Below are positions 7,301 to 13,849 of a DNA stretch of 34,364 bases, one piece after another (the stretch's first letter is position 1; each line of letters starts with the position of its first letter). The stretch is taken from the NCBI GenBank assembly GCA_964504345.1, contig CAZDDX010000013.1, positions 1 to 34,364 of the forward strand, given 5' to 3'. The notes beneath the pieces were generated by a model, which saw only the letters and a list, made by a program, of their open reading frames with translations, was not told the origin of the DNA and did no database searches. Source of the DNA: CAMDTE01 sp964504345 (lineage in GTDB: Bacteria > Bacteroidota > Bacteroidia > Flavobacteriales > Schleiferiaceae). The translations under genes and the position numbers were made by a program.

Positions 7301-9595
7301 GTTGCCCAAGCCAAAACCGGTAGGGTTGGTCCCTGATGCGGTCAAGCTAAGTGCTGCGCTGGGCTCGTTGATTTGAACCGATACCTGCGTGGAGTTGTTG
7401 TTGGCGTCCGTAACCGTGCAGGTGTACAAACCCGCAGCCAAGCCGGAGGCCGTCGAACTCAATTGAGCCGGAACGGTATTCCACGAATAACTGTAGGGAG
7501 CAACACCGCCGCTCACAAACAAGCTGGCCGTGCCGGTGGTTCCTCCAAAACACGCCACGTGGGTGACGCTGCTCACACCGGAAACCAATGCATTGGGTTG
7601 CGTCAGGGTAACGGTTTTCAGCTGGGTGCAGCCGTTGGCGTCCGTAATGGTGCACGAATACGTCCCCGCCGTCAGTCCATTGGCCGTGGCGCCGGTTCCT
7701 CCAGAGGGGCTCCAAGCGTAGGTGTAGGGGGCAACGCCACCAGAGGCCACGGCAGATGCAGAACCGTTGGCCAAACCAAAACCCGAAGGGTTGATTTGTG
7801 TTGCGGTTGCCGTAAGCGCTGATGCGGGCTCGGTTAATGTGGTTGTTTGAACCGCAGTACATCCGTTGGCGTCTGTGGCCGTTACGGAATAGGTTCCGGC
7901 AACCAATCCCGCAGCCGTTGCCGTTGTTTGTGCCGGAACGGTGTTCCACGAAAAACCAATGGCTCCGGTACCGCCGGTGGCGGTGGCAGTGGCGGAGCCG
8001 GTTGCTGCACCAGCACACAAGACGTTGGCTCCGTTGGCCACTACGGTTAAGGCACTAGCCGGTTGCGAAACGGTAACCGTTTGCTGCGCAGAGGATCCTC
8101 CAGCGTCCGTTACGGTTACTGTGTACGTTCCTGCCGTTAAGTTGGAAGCGGTTGCAGTGGTTTGTGCCGGATTGGTGTTCCAACTGTAGAGGTACGGTGC
8201 CGTCCCTCCCACTGGAGTGATTGCAGCACTGCCCGTAGACCCGCCAAAGCAGGCAACCGGTGTGGCGCTGAAGTTGGACAAATCCAACAGAGAAGGGGTA
8301 GTGATGGTGAAGTTCCGAATCAACGTACAACCTGCGGCATCGGTAATGGTGCAAGAGTAAGAGCCCGCGGCCAATCCGCCAACGGCAGAAGTGGTTTGTA
8401 CGGGATTGGTGTTCCAACTGTACGAATACGGGGACGTGCCGCCGTTAGGGATGACCACGGCTGAACCGTTCAACAAACCAAAGCTGGTAACGTTGGATTG
8501 CGCGGTGGTTGCGCCCAATGCAGACGCAGGTTGGGTAAGGATTACCGGCGCTGAAGTGGCGATGCACCCGTTGGCGTCCGTTGCTGTTGCCGTGTAGGTG
8601 CCCGCGCCCAGACCCGTTGCGCTGGCGGTATTCTGCACGGGGGAGGTGTTCCAGCTGTATTGGTAAGGAGCGATTCCGCCCGTCGCCAAGGCTGTAGCGG
8701 ACCCTGTGGTACCACCAAAGCAAGCTACGTTGGTGGATCCGCTGACCGTAACCGCCAGTGTGGAGGGAACAACTTTTACTCGGATGTAGTTGGAGTACGC
8801 CACGGCGCTGACAGCGTCGGTTACTTTTCTGCGGTAGTACGTGGTGGCGGTAATGCCGGCCGGCGGATCAAAAGACGCACCGTTTGCCCCAGGAATGGAG
8901 GTTGGATTGGTGAAAAGACTGTCCGACGCCGATTCCCACTGGTAGGTGTAGGGAGCTGTTCCGCCTTGAACTGCGGTAGCGCTGGAAATCAGTACAGGAT
9001 TCGCACCGGCACACACCCATTGGTGGTCTACCAAGGAGGAACCTACCGTTCCGGGGAGCAAGGGAAGCCCCGGTACGTTCGCAGAGGTTCCGGTTGGGAG
9101 CTGAGACGAAAAGTCAAAGGCACAATACCCAATAACCTTACCGTATTGGGGGTCCGTGTATTCAAAAATGAGGGTTTGGGCGGCCTGGAGGTTGTAGTTG
9201 GTGGCGTTGTAAAAACAGTAGTACACGTCGCCACTTTGCGTGGGCAGCCCGGGAGGGCCTACCTGCAGCGTAGTCAAAACTGCTGACCCGTTCACCAGTT
9301 CGTAAATTTTGGTGATGACCGGCGGGCGTACGTTGCTCACGGTCCAATTCAACCGAATGTCACCGGTTTTCGTTCCGGCCGGAGGGGTGGCGTAGGAGGT
9401 CCCTACTACGTTGGCAGCAACCGGAGTGTTGTTGATGCCGGGACAGGTGTTGGCCTGGCCATTTCCGTTGTTTCGTTGGTTGATCAACCCGCAGGATCCG
9501 TTGGTGTTTACTGCCAAGAGCGGATTTTGAGCCTGCACGTGGGGCGCTGTGCCCAAGACGGCTGCGGCCAGGAAAGCGAATAAGCGATTCCTCAT
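4379..9595 (-). CDS. Giant SprB-like repeat adhesin with thrombospondin-3 repeats and type B T9SS sorting domain
   Basis: About 1738 residues. The ATG at 9595 begins a clean signal peptide (MRNRLFAFLAAAVLG...VQAQ); an upstream in-frame ATG at 9637 lies before the likely promoter. Domain order: a unique N-terminal region, an Ig/PKD-like segment (~210-285), then 15 SprB-type repeats (~285-1435) with the recurring pattern GG.APY.YSWNT.P.QT, L.AGTY.VTVTDA.GC. After these come about 14 thrombospondin type 3 calcium-binding motifs (D.D.DG.PD/LD, ~1445-1645) and a gliding-motility-associated type B C-terminal domain (~1650-1738: PEGFSPNNDGYNDTW, VVNRWGE, LPEGTYYFLFF). Family knowledge indicates T9SS export and surface display as an adhesin; SprB is the mobile gliding adhesin of Flavobacterium. 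Whether this cell glides cannot be told from the window. Confidence 0.92.
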   Translation of the reverse strand: MRNRLFAFLAAAVLGTAPHVQAQNPLLAVNTNGSCGLINQRNNGNGQANTCPGINNTPVAANVVGTSYATPPAGTKTGDIRLNWTVSNVRPPVITKIYELVNGSAVLTTLQVGPPGLPTQSGDVYYCFYNATNYNLQAAQTLIFEYTDPQYGKVIGYCAFDFSSQLPTGTSANVPGLPLLPGTVGSSLVDHQWVCAGANPVLISSATAVQGGTAPYTYQWESASDSLFTNPTSIPGANGASFDPPAGITATTYYRRKVTDAVSAVAYSNYIRVKVVPSTLAVTVSGSTNVACFGGTTGSATALATGGIAPYQYSWNTSPVQNTASATGLGAGTYTATATDANGCIATSAPVILTQPASALGATTAQSNVTSFGLLNGSAVVIPNGGTSPYSYSWNTNPVQTTSAVGGLAAGSYSCTITDAAGCTLIRNFTITTPSLLDLSNFSATPVACFGGSTGSAAITPVGGTAPYLYSWNTNPAQTTATASNLTAGTYTVTVTDAGGSSAQQTVTVSQPASALTVVANGANVLCAGAATGSATATATGGTGAIGFSWNTVPAQTTATAAGLVAGTYSVTATDANGCTAVQTTTLTEPASALTATATQINPSGFGLANGSASAVASGGVAPYTYAWSPSGGTGATANGLTAGTYSCTITDANGCTQLKTVTLTQPNALVSGVSSVTHVACFGGTTGTASLFVSGGVAPYSYSWNTVPAQLSSTASGLAAGLYTCTVTDANNNSTQVSVQINEPSAALSLTASGTNPTGFGLGNGSATATIAGGYTPYTIAWSTVPAQTTATATGLYAGSYTVNVTDAGGCTAQSGVLLTQPSLLESNISNQVNILCAGTNTGQAIVNAVGGIPPYSYIWNTTPVQTTNIATGLTAGTYTCSILDANGNQTAQIVTITEPASALSATTNGSALACFADTNGRVVASASGGTGPYTYSWNTSPVSSNDTVNNLSAGIYSVLITDANGCTTFQLVSVTQPSSALLITTTTVNPTGFGLSNGSATATVSGGVAPYRISWNTNPIQRGANADTLVAGTYVATVVDTAGCVRTLPVVLTQPALLQASTTQSQSVACFQTATGSATVQATGGVAPYRYSWNTTPPKVGPSANNLAAGVYNVTVLDTNNNSTVLPVTITGPSAALQVNAVVTNTTGAGNNNGSVQAAVTGGYTPYSYAWNTTPVQTGATATNLNAGTYQVVVTDGRGCTDTASGIVANPYTVVVSFANVQNVNCAGGNNGTATALPSGGIAPYTFVWNTVPAQTGSTATNLAAGTYSVTATDSLGTSSTQTVTITQPNALVASTSSTNIACAGGNGTATVTATGGTAPYTYAWNTAPAQTTATATGLTSGFYQVTVTDANGCTATPNGVVLLAPAPLVAAFTTTPATCSTTANGQAQVSVSGGTAPYTYSWSNGQTTASISNALSSTYAVTVTDANGCSTIVIGINVGTTDYDCDGIPNTTEGTVDTDGDGTPDWQDTDSDNDGILDSTEGTVDTDNDGTPDWRDLDSDGDGILDAIEGTVDTDNDGTPDWRDLDSDNDGITDATEGNVDSDGDGTPDFRDLDSDGDGILDSVEGTVDTDNDGTPDYLDLDSDGDGLLDASEGTVDSDNDGTPDFRDTDADNDGILDRDEPMDDCDDDGIPNFQDPDACGVIIPEGFSPNNDGYNDTWEIRNLVYAPNNELVVVNRWGETVYRMVNYNNTFDGTPNVPTSGVSGDGILPEGTYYFLFFDRTNNQQFDGYVFIAK
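4660..5262 (-). repeat. Thrombospondin type 3 coding repeat array
   Basis: Tandem near-identical units of about 81 nt encode EGTVDTDNDGTPDWRDLDSD-type blocks. DNA identity between units is high (recurring GTCGTTGTCGG / GTCGCCGTCGG cores on the plus strand), so the array is prone to unit gain and loss. The Asp ladder should bind many calcium ions and form a rigid spacer between the SprB repeats and the sorting domain. Confidence 0.85.
5270..8740 (-). repeat. SprB repeat array (15 units)
   Basis: Fifteen units of about 75-80 codons, each with GG, PY, YSWNT, AGTY and VTDA landmarks. Two unit classes alternate: one begins with a Cys motif (ACFGG, LCAGA), the other with GFGL.NGSA or a related form. 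Units 5-9 (~8040-6870) and 10-14 (~6870-5690) have the same class order. Confidence 0.8.
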
Positions 9596-9618
9596 AGTTC
9601 TTTGATGGGTAATGTGTT

Positions 9619-9626
9619 CAAAGTTA
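9619..9626 (-). promoter_or_regulatory. -7 element of the SprB-like operon
   Basis: Minus-strand TAACTTTG matches TAnnTTTG exactly and lies 23 nt upstream of the chosen ATG at 9595, giving a short leader. This also argues against the in-frame ATG at 9637, which lies upstream of the box. No good TTG at the usual -33 spacing was found. Confidence 0.5.
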
Positions 9627-9677
9627 TACAATTTCAATTTGTGGAACTTCTTTCAACGCGTTTGCGGGCAGTGCGGA

Positions 9678-11198
9678 CTACGGCCCGACGGTGTACACGG
9701 CGAGCGAAAAACCCGCAGCCGTGCGGTAGGGAAGCACCATGCGGCGGTTGTCAATCATCTCCACGCCTTCGTAGAAGTAGGTGCCGGTGGCGTCTGCGGG
9801 CAGCGGAAAAGCCCGGCGCTCAAAGGAACCGTCTGGGAGTATTTTGGTGACCACAGGGCCGTCCGCGGCGGGTATCTTTTTACCGTTGGGCAGGCGAGGC
9901 TCGCTGGTGCCGTGGGCCAAAACAAAGGCTCCTACTTTGGGGACGGTGAAGAGCCCCACTGCGGAATTGATGCGTTCCACGCTGAAATCGCGGATCATTC
10001 GTGCGGAATACCCAATACCGTTGGGCTGGGTGCCAAGCACCATTAAGTCCGAGTTAAAAGGTTTCTTTTTGTAGGACCCGCCGCTCGCGTAGGTCATGGA
10101 CCACGGAATGTTGGGGCCGGGCTGAACGCGGTACATGGATGCCAATTCGCTGCTGTAGTAGCGAAAAGCGGTGGGTTTGGTGTCTTCTTTCCAAGCGCCA
10201 ACCCAGTCTGCGGGCAGGGGAAAGGTTCCGCCGCGCGGGAGGTCTACGCGCTGCAAGGGAATGCTGTAGTGAAAGCAGCGTTCCGGAATCCGGTAGGCCG
10301 ACGGTGCCAGGATTCCGCCCAAGTCAAACTGCGCCGAATCGCTGTTGTACCGCACCCAAGTTCCCAAAGGCGCTTGGTCCCGGGTGACAATAAGCTCGCC
10401 TTGGTAAACGGAGGTGCGCTCCCGCGAAAGCACGTAGTACGCAATGCCGTTGGGGCGGGTTTTGGATTGGCTGTGCTGCAAGGTGGTTAATCCCACCAAT
10501 TCCGGGGTCAGCGAAAAGTGCATCAAGGACACGTTTCCGCCTCCAAAGTTGATTTTTTCCGTGCGCTCAAACACCGTTTTAAGCGTTTGGGTGTAGACGC
10601 GCCACGTCAGTATGGCGCGCTCGTTGCGGTCGTCTTCCAGCTGCATGAAGGCCATCCCAAAGTGTTTACCGGTCTGGGCAATGCGGAAGGCCACTTGATC
10701 CGGGTCCGACGTACTGATTTCAAACAGGATTCGGAAGGAGGTTTTTGGAGTGCTGTCTGTGGGTTGAACGGAATAAGCAAGTAGCCGATAAACCTTCTTT
10801 TCCGGTACGAATTGCGAGTAGAAAAAATGCGATACACTGTCCATGGCCATGAAGCCGGCGGAGTAGATTTCCTTACCCATAAAACGCATCAACAGGGGGG
10901 TGATTTGGCTCACGGTATCTGCCTTGTGCTCCGTCCAAGAGAGGGGGGCGTAGTACCGGGTGGACGCCTGGCTTTGGTCTCCTCTTCCTTTGGGGTAGCG
11001 GGTGTTGAGGGAGAGGACTCCGCGGGTGCTGTCTAACAATCCCACATGAATGCCCTCCCAGGTGTGTCCCTTCTCCAGCGGGTCTGCATGCAGTGGAATG
11101 GTGTGCGAAAGTGCAAAGGTTTGGCACCAAATCGTTCCCGAAAAAAGGAAGGCAAATATGGTTGGAACCAAAAGTTTGGGAACAAGGGAATAACGCAT
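9678..11198 (-). CDS. Secreted protein of unknown function
   Basis: 506 residues from the ATG at 11198, which gives a typical signal peptide (MRYSLVPKLLVPTIFAFLF, cleaved near IWCQ). I do not recognise a family. The mature part is rich in short beta-type segments and Gly/Pro turns (for example LDSTRGVLSLNTRYPKG, GFMAMDSVSHFFYSQ, NGIGYSARMIRDF), compatible with a beta-propeller or other all-beta repeat fold. The end (ENRRM-like IDNRRMVLPYRTAAGFSLAVYTVG) shows no T9SS sorting motif, so it may stay in the periplasm or outer membrane. Its start is only 25 nt from the divergent lipoprotein gene at 11224, so the two promoters must overlap. It ends 82 nt before the SprB-like start. Confidence 0.75.
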   Translation of the reverse strand: MRYSLVPKLLVPTIFAFLFSGTIWCQTFALSHTIPLHADPLEKGHTWEGIHVGLLDSTRGVLSLNTRYPKGRGDQSQASTRYYAPLSWTEHKADTVSQITPLLMRFMGKEIYSAGFMAMDSVSHFFYSQFVPEKKVYRLLAYSVQPTDSTPKTSFRILFEISTSDPDQVAFRIAQTGKHFGMAFMQLEDDRNERAILTWRVYTQTLKTVFERTEKINFGGGNVSLMHFSLTPELVGLTTLQHSQSKTRPNGIAYYVLSRERTSVYQGELIVTRDQAPLGTWVRYNSDSAQFDLGGILAPSAYRIPERCFHYSIPLQRVDLPRGGTFPLPADWVGAWKEDTKPTAFRYYSSELASMYRVQPGPNIPWSMTYASGGSYKKKPFNSDLMVLGTQPNGIGYSARMIRDFSVERINSAVGLFTVPKVGAFVLAHGTSEPRLPNGKKIPAADGPVVTKILPDGSFERRAFPLPADATGTYFYEGVEMIDNRRMVLPYRTAAGFSLAVYTVGP

Positions 11199-11223
11199 GG
11201 TGTTTTTTGGGTAATTTAGACAC

Positions 11224-11835
11224 ATGGTAAAACGTTATTTAACAGGCCTTGCGGCCTTTATAATGGTGTTGGTGGTGAGCAGCTGCGAGCCCTTGATCAA
11301 TCCGGGGAAATCCGGAAAATTGGGAACATCCGGATGCATTGTTTTGGACCAAGGGTCCACCCAGCAAACGATGGGCATTCCCTACGCTTGGCGATACTTG
11401 GAGTTCACGGACACCGCTTTTGCGTTTGTGCGCTACTCCAACTCCAGCAGCTGTCTTCCGGAAGTGGATCATTCGGAGTATTTGTATTATGAGGAGTGGC
11501 GTTCGGTACCCAAGTTGGGATATGACTTGACCGATCAGATTGCCGATTTCTGCAGCGGATCCATTCCCTACGCGGTGCGCACCGGCTATTCGCCCGAAGG
11601 AAGTGAAAACGGTGAGTGGTACATTCCCACCACCTTTGAACTCTATCAGGCCTGGAAATTGGCCAGCAGCGATCCCGATCGATTTGGTCATTTGATGAAC
11701 ATCACCTACAGCTCCAGTGAGCTCTACGAAGGCCAAGTGGCGTGCCTCACCTTTTGGCGGGACCGCGAACCGACTTTGTCGTTCCGGGACCCGTCTACGG
11801 GACCGCACGCGTTTCTCTTTTTCCGCGCTTATTGA
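11224..11835 (+). CDS. Small lipoprotein with DUF1566-like domain
   Basis: 203 residues with a lipoprotein signal peptide (MVKRYLTGLAAFIMVLVVSSC, lipobox VSSC, acylated Cys near residue 21). The C-terminal part aligns by eye with the DUF1566/Lcl_C domain at the start of this window: EWYIPTTFELYQAW matches DWRIPTKFELNEMY, TYSSSELYEG matches YLSSTEFDAG, ACLTFW matches AWVQTF, and FLFFRAY matches LRAVRAF. It would therefore be a membrane-anchored version of the same putative binding domain, without a collagen stem. It is transcribed away from the secreted unknown gene at 11198 across a 25-nt gap. Function is unproven. Confidence 0.8.
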   Translation: MVKRYLTGLAAFIMVLVVSSCEPLINPGKSGKLGTSGCIVLDQGSTQQTMGIPYAWRYLEFTDTAFAFVRYSNSSSCLPEVDHSEYLYYEEWRSVPKLGYDLTDQIADFCSGSIPYAVRTGYSPEGSENGEWYIPTTFELYQAWKLASSDPDRFGHLMNITYSSSELYEGQVACLTFWRDREPTLSFRDPSTGPHAFLFFRAY

Positions 11836-11876
11836 CGCAAGGGATTTGAAATTCACTTTTTGACTAGTGCCTTGGT

Positions 11877-12842
11877 TTAGCTGGGCAGGTGTGCACCTCC
11901 TCCAAGTTTAAACCGAAGACCCGTGTAAAAAGAGAATTTGGTTCCGTACTGGACGGGGTGAATTCCGGTGAAAACCTCAGCGTACCAATTTCGTTTTTGC
12001 GAACCACGTTCTATGGAACGTTCGCTGTAGCCAAACTCGCAGCCCGGGAGGTACCGAACGGCCAAGCGGTCTGCGCCGTTTAGCAAGCCGGTGTACACAT
12101 TTTGATGCGCCAAGGGCAGAATTAGATCAAAATAGGAGGTTCTGAGGTCTACTTGGGCGTAGCGGCCGTCGCGCTTCTTCAGCCGGATCACGGAACCTTG
12201 TCCTGCGGTTTGTCCCACTCCCACGCGAAGCGCCTGATACCGATAACCCAGCAGGTTGCTTTGGTCCTCAAAAGAGGCGTACCGGCCGCGGGAATTCAGG
12301 TTTTGGGTGAGGCCTAAGCGCCACGTTTTAAATACGGTGGTACCGTTCTCGTATTCAATGTAGTAGTTGGTGCTGGTGTTTCCTCGCGAGCGGTAGGCTA
12401 CGGAGAGCGTGCCGATGGAAGGGCGCAGCTTGCGGCGGTACACGTGCGCGTACACCACGTTCCCGTTGACGCTCAGGAGCTCGGTGAAGGCGGGTAAGGT
12501 GAACGCAAACAACCCGCGTTCTCCGTAGTAGTCCATGAAAGCAACCGGGGTTGCCATGAATTCCAAATTGGTGTGCAAAAACCAATCGTTTTTGGCGCTG
12601 TACACGTGGCTGTACCCCAAGCCAAACCGAGGGTTGGGGTGGGAGTACTGCGCCGTGACGTAGAGGTTCCCGGCCCGCACCGGGCGGAACGGCAGGAACG
12701 AATTTTGGTAGATGTACGCGGTGTCCGTTATCACTCCGGGAAACGAATACGGAATAACTTGTTTGAGGTCCGACTGACCCCACAAAGCCGAGGATGCCAA
12801 GAGCAGACCGGCTGCGAGTTGCGTTTTGATGCTTATTCCCAT
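11877..12842 (-). CDS. Predicted outer-membrane beta-rich protein, third gene of M48 operon
   Basis: 321 residues with a signal peptide (MGISIKTQLAAGLLLASSALWGQ). The mature protein is made of alternating amphipathic strands with aromatic residues and Gly/Asn turns (GNLYVTAQYSHPNPRFGLGYSH, RKLRPSIGTLSVAYRS), and ends in strand-like YTGLRFKLGGG. This suggests an outer-membrane beta-barrel of about 12 strands, although the last residues (HLPS) are not the classical aromatic terminus. No named family recognised. The ATG overlaps the end of the upstream lipoprotein gene by 10 nt, so translation is probably coupled and the three products are likely to work together. Confidence 0.75.
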   Translation of the reverse strand: MGISIKTQLAAGLLLASSALWGQSDLKQVIPYSFPGVITDTAYIYQNSFLPFRPVRAGNLYVTAQYSHPNPRFGLGYSHVYSAKNDWFLHTNLEFMATPVAFMDYYGERGLFAFTLPAFTELLSVNGNVVYAHVYRRKLRPSIGTLSVAYRSRGNTSTNYYIEYENGTTVFKTWRLGLTQNLNSRGRYASFEDQSNLLGYRYQALRVGVGQTAGQGSVIRLKKRDGRYAQVDLRTSYFDLILPLAHQNVYTGLLNGADRLAVRYLPGCEFGYSERSIERGSQKRNWYAEVFTGIHPVQYGTKFSFYTGLRFKLGGGAHLPS

Positions 12843-13849
12843 GTCGATAGAATTTGCTGGAGGTCCAGTGTGATTTGCGGTTGATTGGTTGCGGGAGCCG
12901 TTCCGACGGCTTTCAGTTGAAGCGGACGCGCATTTTGGGCCAAGTAGAGTGTTGCTCCGGCCGGAACCTGAACAGGCAGACTGGATGCCGCGCGCACCAC
13001 AAAACTTTTTTCCACCGACAGGTAGACCCGGATGGGGGTGGATGCGGTGTTTTTCAGGACCACCGTGGTTTGTCCTGCGGTAGGGCCGCTCGCCAGTGCT
13101 CCGGTGGGTGCGGTTGCTGGGCTCGATGCCGCCGCGGGGGTAGATGCTGCGACCGCAGGTGCCGCTGTGGTTGCGGCAGCCGGTGCCGCCAACGGCACGC
13201 TGGTCAGGCCAAATTTAGCCCGCAAGGATTCCGGGAGGTAGTCCACTGTGGTCAACTCGGAGGCCGGCTTGCGAATTGCGTCAGCCAGAGCGTTTTCTTC
13301 CGCTTTTTTCGTCAGTTGCGCGTAGCGCTCCTTTTTGGAGTTGGGCAATTCGTATGGGACGGTTTGGTAGTTGCGGAACTTAAAACGGTAACTGTCTGTG
13401 GTGCGGTCCAACCAAATGGCACCTATTGTTAAACCAAACACCGAGCGGTAGACGTCTACCGCATTGGCGGTGGGGTAGAAACGGGGAATCACCGCCGCCG
13501 CCGCTACCGGCAAAACCACCACCGCCGGTATTTGAATCCGATTCAAGGGGTGTTTCTTGCGCAAAAGAACCAAAGTGTCCAGCGGCACGTTATCCGCTTT
13601 GACGACGAGTTTTACGGAACGATCTCCCAATTTGTAAATGGGTAACCATTCGTTGGTGGCCCCCAACGTGGAGTTTTCATCGCCCAATTCCAACGGCACG
13701 TCCGATTGGATTTTCACGAACGCGTCTTTTTGCACCTTGAGCAAGGAGCAGCTGGAGGTGAGGAGGAGGATCAAGCCGGCAGCAACCAGAGGCGCTTGGA
13801 CGCAAAGTGTGGGTTGTCCTGGGCGGCGTGTTTTTGGGGGTGTCTTCAT
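12833..13849 (-). CDS. Lipoprotein with Ala/Pro/Thr-rich linker, second gene of M48 operon
   Basis: 338 residues from the ATG at 13849, which overlaps the stop of the metallopeptidase gene in an ATGA arrangement. The N-terminus has a long basic n-region (MKTPPKTRRPG) and a lipobox ending TSSC at residue ~34. Then follow a beta-rich part (~40-100), a hydrophobic segment (IPAVVVLPVAAAAVIPRFY, ~107-125) that could cross or sit on a membrane, a charged helical stretch (~175-190), an Ala/Pro/Thr/Ser-rich linker (~225-265) and a small C-terminal beta domain (~265-338, TTVVLKNTASTPIRVYLSV). No family recognised; PEGA-like or Ig-like folds are possible. Context suggests a partner of the peptidase and the barrel protein. 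Confidence 0.78.
   Translation of the reverse strand: MKTPPKTRRPGQPTLCVQAPLVAAGLILLLTSSCSLLKVQKDAFVKIQSDVPLELGDENSTLGATNEWLPIYKLGDRSVKLVVKADNVPLDTLVLLRKKHPLNRIQIPAVVVLPVAAAAVIPRFYPTANAVDVYRSVFGLTIGAIWLDRTTDSYRFKFRNYQTVPYELPNSKKERYAQLTKKAEENALADAIRKPASELTTVDYLPESLRAKFGLTSVPLAAPAAATTAAPAVAASTPAAASSPATAPTGALASGPTAGQTTVVLKNTASTPIRVYLSVEKSFVVRAASSLPVQVPAGATLYLAQNARPLQLKAVGTAPATNQPQITLDLQQILSTWE

Noticed and set aside
1879..9595. Assignment of the OmpA gene as porE or the adhesin as sprB
   Set aside because: The domain order differs (SPOR and no TPR in the OmpA protein; the adhesin is far smaller than Flavobacterium SprB), so only family-level names are given.
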